Origin: Planctomycetota bacterium
Lineage (GTDB): Bacteria > Planctomycetota > Planctomycetia > Pirellulales > Pirellulaceae
Assembly (NCBI GenBank): GCA_026692885.1
Contig: JAPLNJ010000978.1
Coordinates: 1 to 12,568 of the forward strand
Reading direction: 5' to 3'
DNA: 12,568 nucleotides
In this document: one piece after another, positions 1-5,721 of the stretch
How positions within the stretch are numbered: the first letter of the stretch is position 1
Layout of the letters: every line of letters starts with the position of its first letter
The notes under the pieces: generated by a model
The model's database searches: none
What the model was told of the DNA's origin: nothing
The model's input: only the letters and a program-made list of their open reading frames with translations
Program-made: the position numbers and the translations under genes

Positions 1-2
1 AC

Positions 3-857
3 GCGGTGTTGGCCGTCGTTCTCTGGCTGACGTGGCAGGCCGGGGAGTTGGTTTTCCGCGGGTTTGATCCGTGCTACGCACTGATCAGTCGCCACGGGAC
101 GGATATCACGATTTGGGCCTACGTCGTGTCGGCCGCCATCGTGGTGGCGTCGCTGGTGCTGATGCTGCCGTTCTGCCGTTGGCTTTGCCCATTCGCAGCC
201 GTCTTGAATCCGTTCTCGCGGTTCGGCCTAACTCGTATCCGGCGTCATGCCGAGTCCTGCCGTGACTGCGGGCTGTGCGCCAAGTGCTGTCCGGTCGCGA
301 TTTCCGTAGATCGACTCGACCAGGTCCGAGCAGCGCGGTGTCTGTCGTGCCTGAACTGCCTCCAGGCCTGTCCCCGCACCGAGCCGCGGGCGCTCTCGTG
401 GGGGCCGCCGCCGGGGTGGGGGCGAGCGTGGTCGCAGGCCGCGTTGCTCTTGATCTTGTGCGGGTGCGTTTCCGCAGCGGTGGCAGCCTCGTATTTGTTC
501 CCAATGCCATCGTTCGTGAAAACACGCGGCACCAAGCCGGCGCAGGTGGCGGAGGCGAAACTGCGAATCGGTGAGCTCAGTTGCCGCGGCCGCGCGAACT
601 TGCTGACCTACTTCCTGGACCGCGATGATCTGTATCGCGTGCCCGGCTACGTGAAAATTGAAGCTTGGCCGAGTCCCGGCATCGCCGACGTGCATGTGCT
701 CTACGACCCGACGGCGACCAACGCAGCCGCGATCCAAATCGCCCTTACCCAGCCCTATTACGATGCGATGTCCGATACCTGGCGGATGTCGCCCTTCCAG
801 ATTCAGGGCTACGATCCGCTGGCTTTGCCGCCGTTTCCAGACGCCGCAGGCCCTTAG
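3..857 (+). CDS. Membrane 4Fe-4S ferredoxin-type protein, NapH/FixG-like, 5' partial
   Basis: The reading frame is open to the window edge, so the N terminus is missing and the GTG at 6 need not be the start. Numbered from that GTG, a membrane segment (about 33-55) leads into an FCRWLCP motif (57-62), typical of NapH/NosR/FixG polyferredoxins. Two complete CX2CX2CX3CP clusters follow (Cys85/88/91/95 and Cys112/115/118/122), each able to bind one [4Fe-4S]. A second membrane helix lies at about 143-163. The last 90 residues resemble a ferredoxin-like HMA fold (ELSC, VPGYV, a YDPTATN stretch) but keep only one Cys of the usual CxxC. The likely role is electron transfer between a membrane quinol or thiol system and a partner. 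The partner is not visible. It converges with the DUF2892 gene 9 bp away. The family is fairly sure; the specific function is unknown. Confidence 0.8.
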   Translation, partial: AVLAVVLWLTWQAGELVFRGFDPCYALISRHGTDITIWAYVVSAAIVVASLVLMLPFCRWLCPFAAVLNPFSRFGLTRIRRHAESCRDCGLCAKCCPVAISVDRLDQVRAARCLSCLNCLQACPRTEPRALSWGPPPGWGRAWSQAALLLILCGCVSAAVAASYLFPMPSFVKTRGTKPAQVAEAKLRIGELSCRGRANLLTYFLDRDDLYRVPGYVKIEAWPSPGIADVHVLYDPTATNAAAIQIALTQPYYDAMSDTWRMSPFQIQGYDPLALPPFPDAAGP

Positions 858-866
858 CCTGGGCGA

Positions 867-1073
867 TCACGACCCACAGCAGGATTTCTTGGCGATTCCA
901 GCCTTGGCCAGGATGTCCTCCATCGGGCACCACCGCGTGAAGGCGGACTGCAGGAGATTCAGCCCGACGAAGGCCGTAAAGAAGAGCCAATACTGGTGGT
1001 GAAAGTAGCCCAGGCCCACCGACACCAACACAAAGGTGCCCGCGATCGCTCGAATCCATTGTTCCATTTTCAT
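867..1073 (-). CDS. DUF2892 (YgaP-type transmembrane domain) protein
   Basis: This is a 68-residue membrane protein of the DUF2892 family, which forms the two-helix membrane part of E. coli YgaP. The frame extends to 1088, but the ATG at 1073 is chosen because a strong GAGGAGG (1087-1081) sits 7 nt upstream. Two hydrophobic helices cover about residues 6-24 and 27-46. They are followed by the family signature TRWCPMEDIL and a Cys-rich tail ending SCCGS. In YgaP this domain is fused to a rhodanese. Here a separate rhodanese-like gene lies just upstream on the same strand, so the two may form a split YgaP-like unit. The Cys pair at the C terminus could carry sulfur or metal (inference). Two palindromic repeats at 1111-1199 separate it from the rhodanese gene. 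Confidence 0.85.
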   Translation of the reverse strand: MKMEQWIRAIAGTFVLVSVGLGYFHHQYWLFFTAFVGLNLLQSAFTRWCPMEDILAKAGIAKKSCCGS

Positions 1074-1110
1074 GACTTGCCTCCTCATGCGGCCCGTGGC
1101 CGCGACCTAG

Positions 1111-1157
1111 TAGGTCAGGCTTTCTAGCCTGACGTCAGCCTGGAAAGGCTGACCTAC
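1111..1157. repeat. Palindromic repeat unit 1, TGACGTCA-centred
   Basis: A near-perfect palindrome opening GTAGGTCAGG and closing CTGACCTAC, with TGACGTCA at its centre. Each half can also fold into a small hairpin (AGGCTTTCTAGCCT and AGCTGGAAAGGCT). It lies between the rhodanese and DUF2892 genes. A near-identical copy is at 12340-12387. There is no T-run, so it is not a standard intrinsic terminator. Confidence 0.9.
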
Positions 1158-1161
1158 AAAT

Positions 1162-1199
1162 TCAGGCTTTCCGGCCTGACGTCAGCCTGAAAAGGCTGA
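1162..1199. repeat. Palindromic repeat unit 2, TGACGTCA-centred
   Basis: A second, slightly diverged copy of the unit at 1111, four bases downstream and lacking the outer GTAGG/CCTAC ends. It has the same central TGACGTCA and the same TCAGGCTTT/AAAGGCTGA arms. The tandem arrangement suggests local duplication of a dispersed intergenic element. Confidence 0.85.
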
Positions 1200-1234
1200 C
1201 CGACAAATAGACGACATTTGACGGTCGCAGACGC

Positions 1235-1945
1235 TCATCCGCAGCCGCCACCGGCGTGACGTTTGGCGGAGACGACCTTGACCTTGGTCGGGAACTTACG
1301 ATCGACCGCCTTCGCCTCCGGCCGGGCCAAGGCCTCGCGGCCGCCCAGGGCGACGGCGAAGCGATGCCGAGAGTGGTCGTTGCCCGTCGCCGGCACTTCG
1401 GGGCCGGGCACGTTGGCCTGGCGTTCCCGGTAGACATCGAGCCACCGGTTGAGCCCACCGGCCAAAATGTAAACGCGGTTTCCCTCTCCGCCGGTCGCGT
1501 AAACATTGGGATTTAACTGCACGGCCAGACGCTTCCAGGCATCCTCCGCCTCGCGCCCGTCGTTCGACATCACCACCACGATCGCCGAGCCGGGCAGGCG
1601 TGCGGCCCAGCCACGTCCGAGCTCCTCCAGCGTGACGTGTTGGGCGTCGAGCAGATGGAAGACGTTGAAGTCCCCTTCGCTCCGCACATCGACCAACGCG
1701 AGCAGAATTTGATTGTTGCGCATCAGGCCCAGCACTTCCGCGGGGTCGACGTGAACCACACGTTCCTTGAGCGAGGTGTCGAGCGCGTCGTTCGCCCAGG
1801 CCATTTTCCGTTCGACCGACGGTTGGCCGATCAGCAAGACTACTGTGCCGAGCGCGATTCCCAGGGTCACAGCACTCCGGCGAAACAGACGCAGACTGCG
1901 CGAGGATTGCACGGATACCGCCGCCACAGCAAAACGTCGCTCCAT
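1235..1945 (-). CDS. Membrane-anchored rhodanese-like protein, catalytic Cys replaced
   Basis: A protein of about 236 residues. The frame is open far upstream with a TTG at 1978, but the ATG at 1945 (MERRFAVAAV) gives the most sensible N terminus. One membrane helix (about 24-42, LGIALGTVVLLIG) anchors a rhodanese domain starting near VVHVDPAEV, with LVDVRSEGDF, the VTLEEL segment and ILAGGLNRWL all present. At the active-site loop, where CxxGxR is expected, it reads MSNDGREAED, so Ser takes the Cys position and sulfurtransferase activity is unlikely. The 60-residue tail is basic and ends GGGCG. It may be a binding or regulatory rhodanese, or may carry sulfur on the terminal Cys (inference). 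It is followed by the DUF2892 gene on the same strand. Confidence 0.8.
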   Translation of the reverse strand: MERRFAVAAVSVQSSRSLRLFRRSAVTLGIALGTVVLLIGQPSVERKMAWANDALDTSLKERVVHVDPAEVLGLMRNNQILLALVDVRSEGDFNVFHLLDAQHVTLEELGRGWAARLPGSAIVVVMSNDGREAEDAWKRLAVQLNPNVYATGGEGNRVYILAGGLNRWLDVYRERQANVPGPEVPATGNDHSRHRFAVALGGREALARPEAKAVDRKFPTKVKVVSAKRHAGGGCG

Positions 1946-1975
1946 CAGTTCCGCAAAGGCAAACGCCCCCACCGC

Positions 1976-2108
1976 CAACGCCGTTAAGGATTTTGGTAGC
2001 CGAATTCGCCAGAATTCGGGTGTTTGGCGTGAATCCCCGAAGTCTGGCGACTTCGGCTACGACGTACGTGCCGGATTTTCCCCCGCGTCAAAGTCCTTAA
2101 CGGCGTTG
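1976..2108. repeat. Nested inverted-repeat element with 15-bp terminal arms
   Basis: Perfect 15-bp inverted arms (CAACGCCGTTAAGGA at 1976-1990, its complement at 2094-2108) enclose a second inverted repeat. That inner repeat has arms at 1996-2020 (starting GTAGCCGAATTCGCCAGA) and 2036-2060 (ending CTTCGGCTAC). The inner arms differ mainly by AATT against AGTC, as if the two halves are variants of one dispersed unit. It is MITE-like in shape, but no target-site duplication was identified. The left end overlaps the possible TTG start of the rhodanese frame. Confidence 0.75.
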
Positions 2109-2190
2109 CCCCTCGCCCCAACTCTGGCCGCTGGAAGAGTAAGTCTTGCCTCACGGTTTCGGTCTTCCACGTTCTGTTTCCCGCACGGAT

Positions 2191-2243
2191 GGCAGAGCCA
2201 GAGCACGGATTCCCTCTTTCTTCATCCGTGCTTCGGCTCTGCC
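2191..2243. repeat. Strong hairpin repeat, 20-bp arms
   Basis: Arms GGCAGAGCC-AG-AGCACGGAT (2191-2210) and ATCCGTGCT-TC-GGCTCTGCC (2224-2243) pair with a 2-base internal mismatch and a 13-nt loop. It is not followed by a T-run on either strand. It is one of several palindromes in the 604-bp stretch without a confident gene (1946-2549). The remainder (2244-2493) shows no recognised gene or site. Confidence 0.8.
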
Positions 2244-2493
2244 GAGGGTTTCTCAAGTTCGATGGCTTCGGCTCCAGTCAGTACAGCGAATGCCGGTCCT
2301 TGGCGGGGAAGAACATTTTTTGGATTTTTTGTCGGTAGATTCACCGGTCCCCGAGGCTGGTGGCCGATGGGCTCGAACTGACGCGGGGATCCGATCCCTA
2401 AGTGCAGTGCCTGTGTCAGAGCCAATCCAAAGTAGGTGACGCGGTAGTTCTCGGAAGATGGCGGCACACTGGCAGATCCCCTATCTCCACCCC

Positions 2494-2522
2494 TTGACAT
2501 TGTAACGAAATATGGCCATATT
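2494..2522 (+). promoter_or_regulatory. Putative sigma70-type promoter of the abiE-like locus
   Basis: A consensus TTGACA (2494-2499), a 17-bp spacer and CATATT (2517-2522, 4 of 6 matches to TATAAT). A start would fall near 2529, about 20 nt before the antitoxin ATG. The -10 lies inside the palindrome at 2501-2530. Confidence 0.65.
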
Positions 2523-2530
2523 TCGTTACA
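2501..2530. promoter_or_regulatory. Perfect 30-bp palindrome, likely AbiEi operator
   Basis: TGTAACGAAATATGG (2501-2515) is followed directly by its exact reverse complement (2516-2530). It is AT-rich against a GC-rich background and covers the promoter spacer and -10. AbiEi antitoxins are known to repress their own operons by binding inverted repeats in the promoter, so this is the expected place and shape for an autoregulatory site. Binding is inferred. Confidence 0.75.
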
Positions 2531-2549
2531 GCTTGGCAGGCGATACACC

Positions 2550-3158
2550 ATGCACTCGATCGAAAAACGCATCACCGGCAGGATCCAAGGCAAAGGGCGA
2601 GGTTGGTGTTTTACCCCCAAAGCATTCCTCGATATTGGCAGTCCCGAGGCCGTTCGCCTGGCGCTGCATCGTCTGGAGAAAAGAGGCGTGGTCCGCCGCT
2701 TGGCTCGTGGACTATATGACTACCCAAGGGAGCACCCGACGATCGGCCGAATGTCTCCGGTTCCGGAATTGGTTGCCAAAGCGTTGGCTGAACGCGATGC
2801 CACGCGTCTGCAGCCCTCAGGTGCGTACGCCGCAAACCTGCTGGGATTGACGGAACAGGTTCCGGCCCGGGTCGTTTTTCTCACCGACGGCCCCAGTCGC
2901 CACGTCAAGTTCGGCCGCCAGGAAATCGTGCTCAAGAACACCACTCCCCGAAACATGGCAACCGCCGCGCGCATCAGCGGCACGGTATTCCAAGCGCTCC
3001 GACACCTTGGCGCCAAACACATCGGCGCGCAGCAGATCGGACACTTGCGGAAACTGATCGACGCCAGCGACGCTGCCCAGTTAAAACGCGATCGAATCTA
3101 CGCCCCGGGCTGGATGCACCACATCATCGATGCGATCGTGGAGGAGCCAAGTGCTTGA
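2550..3158 (+). CDS. DUF6088 / AbiEi-type antitoxin, type IV TA system
   Basis: A 202-residue protein that appears complete. The N terminus is a winged-helix region (RGWCFTPKAFLDIGSPEAV, then ALHRLEKRGVVRRLARGLYD), as in AbiEi/DUF6088 proteins. The C-terminal two thirds carry family landmarks such as LQPSGAYAANLLGL, VFLTDGPSRHV and RIYAPGWM. The N domain would bind DNA and the C domain would counter the toxin. In the type IV AbiE system the antitoxin does not bind the toxin directly. It sits behind a TTGACA promoter overlapped by a perfect palindrome, and overlaps the toxin start by 8 nt (toxin GTG at 3151, antitoxin TGA at 3156-3158). Since the toxin is truncated, this looks like an orphan repressor. 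The start ATG at 2550 has only a weak upstream GGCAGG. Confidence 0.85.
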   Translation: MHSIEKRITGRIQGKGRGWCFTPKAFLDIGSPEAVRLALHRLEKRGVVRRLARGLYDYPREHPTIGRMSPVPELVAKALAERDATRLQPSGAYAANLLGLTEQVPARVVFLTDGPSRHVKFGRQEIVLKNTTPRNMATAARISGTVFQALRHLGAKHIGAQQIGHLRKLIDASDAAQLKRDRIYAPGWMHHIIDAIVEEPSA

Positions 3159-3426
3159 TTTCGCAAAGTTGCCTCCCGCGGCGCGCATTCCGTACTTCCA
3201 GGAAGTTGCCAACCGGCGCGGCCTGACGCGGCTGATTGTTGAAAAGGACTTTTGGGTCTGCGTTGCGCTTCGTCTGCTGTTTGCTGTGCCGGAGTTGGCT
3301 GGCAAGTTCGTCTTCAAGGGTGGCACGTCGCTGTCGAAAGTCTTCGACATTATCAAGCGGTTCGACGTAGCCGAGACCTTGGATGCCCGCCGGACGTTCC
3401 GCGGCGTCGGCAGCCGGCGACGCTGA
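3151..3426 (+). pseudogene. AbiEii/AbiGii-family nucleotidyltransferase toxin, truncated
   Basis: GTG at 3151 with GAGGAG (3141-3146) 4 nt upstream, coupled to the antitoxin. The first 70 residues match the family: LDFAKLPPAARIPYFQEVA, then IVEKDFWVCVAL, then FKGGTSLSKVFDIIKRF. The GGTSL motif is the start of the nucleotidyltransferase active site. The family normally continues directly with SEDIDL, which supplies the DxD metal-binding acidic residues. Here the homology stops at about 3361 and the frame runs 20 residues antisense into a HlyD-type gene before stopping at 3426. Without DxD the protein should be catalytically dead. About 70 of a usual 250-300 residues remain. Confidence 0.85.
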
Positions 3427-3531
3427 CGCGGGATCCATGGCTGGCTCTGGCACGCGGTGGGTTTGGTACAAGACGTACCCTCCCCCGGACATCGCACTCA
3501 GGATTAGCAACGACCACAGTGCCAACTTCAT
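3363..3531 (-). pseudogene. HlyD/DevB-type membrane-fusion subunit, N-terminal stub
   Basis: ATG at 3531 overlaps the ATPase stop in an ATGA arrangement (3531-3528), so it was the third gene of the exporter operon. A 17-residue membrane helix (ALWSLLILSAMSGGGYV) and a Pro/Ala-rich linker lead to IQGLGYVEP, which matches the point where the beta-barrel/lipoyl region of DevB/HlyD periplasmic adaptors begins. There the homology ends at about 3363. The frame then reads antisense through the abiEii stub and ends at 3124. The coiled-coil hairpin and lipoyl halves are gone, so no working adaptor is encoded here. Confidence 0.75.
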
Positions 3532-4205
3532 GATTCCACGATCCTCCCCGAATCAATCCGCAAGGTCCGTTGAAACATCGGCACCAGCCTCGTGTCATGC
3601 GTCACGGCAATCAGCAGCGACTGCATCCGTTGGGTCTGCTCCGCCAGCAGGCGAACGACGTTCTGACCGTTAGCCCAGTCCAAGGCCGCGGTCGGTTCAT
3701 CCGCGAGAATAATCGGCGGCCAATGCACGAGGGCGCGGGCTACGGCCACGCGCTGTCGTTCTCCTCCGCTGGCCTGCAGCGGCGACTTCCGGCGTAGGTC
3801 CTGTAATCCCAACACGTCGAGCAACTCGTTCACGCGGTTCCGCAACGTCCGCCGATCCAGCCCCGCATTCTGGCCCACCGCTGTCAAGTTCTCTTCGATC
3901 GTCAGGAAGGGCAACAGTTGCGCCTGCTGGAACACAAAGCCGATGTGTCGACGCCGCAGCCATGCCAGTCGGCCCTTGGACCGAAACGGCACCAGCTCGC
4001 CGCGCAGCCGCAACTGGCCGTCGGTCGGCGACAGCAGACAGCCGAGAATCGACAACAAGGTTGTCTTCCCGGATCCGGATGGCCCCAAAAGCACGCACGA
4101 CTCGCCAGCACCGAACCGCAACGACACGCCCGCCAGCACCGCCTGCCGTGTGTGGCCGCTACCGAAGTCCTTCGTGATGTTCGTACATTCGATAACTGGA
4201 ACCAT
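3528..4205 (-). CDS. ABC transporter ATP-binding protein, LolD/MacB/DevA-like
   Basis: A 225-residue, full-length nucleotide-binding protein. It has Walker A GPSGSGKT (41-48), Q-loop Gln93, ABC signature ASGGERQ (145-151), Walker B IILADE (165-170) with PTAALD after it, and the H-loop His203 in AVTHD. Its size and sequence fit the 3.A.1.122/125 group that works with FtsX-domain permeases, including DevA of the DevBCA exporter. GGGAG sits 7 nt before the ATG at 4205. It is followed with an ATGA overlap by the HlyD stub and preceded, across a 302-bp palindromic element, by its permease. It should energise export by mechanotransmission through the permease to a periplasmic adaptor. All catalytic residues are intact. 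Confidence 0.9.
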   Translation of the reverse strand: MVPVIECTNITKDFGSGHTRQAVLAGVSLRFGAGESCVLLGPSGSGKTTLLSILGCLLSPTDGQLRLRGELVPFRSKGRLAWLRRRHIGFVFQQAQLLPFLTIEENLTAVGQNAGLDRRTLRNRVNELLDVLGLQDLRRKSPLQASGGERQRVAVARALVHWPPIILADEPTAALDWANGQNVVRLLAEQTQRMQSLLIAVTHDTRLVPMFQRTLRIDSGRIVES

Positions 4206-4270
4206 CTTTGCTCCCGGCGTCTATCTTGCTCAAATTTAACACGCAAGGTTTGAAGTTGCGGGTTTCACAA

Positions 4271-4464
4271 TCCCCACCGGCCCCGTGCCGGTGGACGTAG
4301 GTTTGGCAACCAGGCGGCAACCGTGCGCTGCCGCGAGTTGCTCCCGCGCCGCCCCACCGCCGCCAGGGGCGGCGGTGGGGCGGCGCGGGAGCAACATCAT
4401 TCGCTGTGTGGGATTCCGCGTGTAGTTTTCAAACCTGCATCCACCGTCACGGGGTCGGTGGGGA
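4271..4464. repeat. Large nested palindromic element between exporter genes
   Basis: Outer arms of 34 bp (4271-4304 and 4431-4464, starting TCCCCACCGGCCCCGTG) pair with about 4 mismatches. Inside them lies a perfect 28-bp-arm hairpin (4337-4395), separated by non-symmetrical spacers. The element fills almost all of the 302-bp gap between permease and ATPase (4206-4507), in a family where these genes are usually close. No open frame of its own is credible. It may be a non-autonomous mobile or dispersed palindromic unit (inference). Confidence 0.8.
4337..4395. repeat. Perfect 28-bp stem hairpin with 3-nt loop
   Basis: GTTGCTCCCGCGCCGCCCCA and the next 8 bases (to 4364) pair perfectly with 4368-4395 around AGG. 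It is nearly all G+C in the inner part. No U-tract follows in either direction, so it is not a classical Rho-independent terminator. It could still attenuate transcription from permease to ATPase, or protect mRNA ends. Confidence 0.9.
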
Positions 4465-4507
4465 AGCGGAGAGCCAGAAATGCAAAACAGCAAACCAGCC
4501 TCCCCCC

Positions 4508-5632
4508 CTACCCTCGAAACACCACCGCCGGATCCAACTGCAGCACCGACTTGAGCGACAGGAACGAGGCGCCGACGCACGTCGCAAAATAGAACGCCGT
4601 CACGCCATCCCAGATCCACCACGTCATTTCCAGCGGCACCGCCGTCGGCGCGCTGGCCCCGGCCGCGTAGTAAAATCCCAACGATCCCAAGGACCAACTG
4701 ACGCCTCCCAAGAGCAGGCTCTGCAGGAACACGATCCCACTCAACTTCAGCCGCGAGAAACCCACGGCGAGCAGCGTCGCATAATTCGTCAGGTGATCTT
4801 GGGTGATGGTAAACAGCGTCTGGCTGACCACCACCGCCGACACCAGAAAACCCAGGATTGCCGTGAGCGTCACGGTGATGCCGACGCCCGTTTCCAGCAT
4901 CCAGTACAAGATCGTCCGGACGACGAATTCGCGCCGCGTGAGTACCTCGACGTCCGGAACCTCGCGGGCCACTGCGTCGCGTACTTCCTCAGGCGTGTAC
5001 CCTGGCGTGCACTTGGTCAACACGTAGGTGACTTCATCGGCCCGATACCTCGGATCGAACCGTCGCGCCGATTTCAGTGAGGCGAACACGAACGGCGATG
5101 CCGTAAAGGTCCGCACGCCGGTGCAGACGCCACGCACCACAGCCCGCTGCCCGTAGAACTCCACTTCGTCACCCAGCCCTTCCACACCCAACGGATTCAG
5201 AAAGGCTTGATCCACGATCACGCCTTCCGGCAGATGGACGTCATCCACGTGTCCGGCAGCCATCCGCCACGGTCCGCCCCAGCAATTCTCATCCAGTCCG
5301 ACCAACTCGATGCTGATCCGTTTGCCGTCGGGCCGCTGCCACATGCTCCAGTCCATGTACATGCCTTCGGCCCAGGCGACGCCTTCGACCCCGCGGGTTT
5401 GATACACGCGAATCTTCGGCAGCGCCGTACCGTAGTCAAACGCCGGCGTCAGGGGTGACATGACCCACACGTCCGCCTCTGCGTGCCGGATGATGGCCGA
5501 CACCGTGTTGCACCAGCCCACGAGCATCCCCAGTTGCGCTGCGCTCAGGAAGAACAAGCACGACAGCCCCCCGACCGTCACCAGGAACCGGCCACGCTTG
5601 TGCAATAGCATTTTCAGGGCAATACCGATCAC
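4508..5632 (-). CDS. ABC exporter permease, FtsX/DevC-like
   Basis: A 374-residue protein with GTG start at 5632 (MIGIALKMLL, a typical DevC-type opening). No strong ribosome site is visible upstream. One membrane helix (about 14-39) is followed by a 200-residue extracytoplasmic MacB-like region. Three more helices follow (about 250-275, 295-322 and 340-362), ending in LKSVLQLDPAVVFRG, where the KxxxxxPxxVFR C terminus is typical of DevC/FtsX permeases. The region SQTLFTITQDHLTNYATLLAVGFS is the conserved cytoplasmic coupling segment. It pairs with the ATPase downstream. The natural substrate is unknown; relatives export glycolipids, lipoproteins or small molecules. The gene looks intact. Confidence 0.85.
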   Translation of the reverse strand: MIGIALKMLLHKRGRFLVTVGGLSCLFFLSAAQLGMLVGWCNTVSAIIRHAEADVWVMSPLTPAFDYGTALPKIRVYQTRGVEGVAWAEGMYMDWSMWQRPDGKRISIELVGLDENCWGGPWRMAAGHVDDVHLPEGVIVDQAFLNPLGVEGLGDEVEFYGQRAVVRGVCTGVRTFTASPFVFASLKSARRFDPRYRADEVTYVLTKCTPGYTPEEVRDAVAREVPDVEVLTRREFVVRTILYWMLETGVGITVTLTAILGFLVSAVVVSQTLFTITQDHLTNYATLLAVGFSRLKLSGIVFLQSLLLGGVSWSLGSLGFYYAAGASAPTAVPLEMTWWIWDGVTAFYFATCVGASFLSLKSVLQLDPAVVFRG

Positions 5633-5721
5633 GGAAATGGTCCCGCAGGAAACAGTATCTTTTCGCCATCTTGGACTGGCCGTTGGCTGAAACCGCCGAT
5701 TGTGTCCAAAGCCCCGACCAG

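Noticed and set aside
1111..1199. CRISPR array
   Set aside because: Only two palindromic units with a 4-nt gap; no regular spacers and no cas genes in the window.
1767..2381. 204-residue plus-strand frame
   Set aside because: It runs antisense to the rhodanese N terminus and then through inverted repeats; it has no domain-like content.
4337..4395. Intrinsic terminator
   Set aside because: The hairpin is very strong but no T-run follows on either strand.
4236..4697. 153-residue open frame on the minus strand, and a 89-residue one on plus (4323-4592)
   Set aside because: Both read the same Pro/Arg/Gly-rich text through the perfect palindrome and then antisense or off-frame exporter DNA. They are by-products of the inverted repeat.
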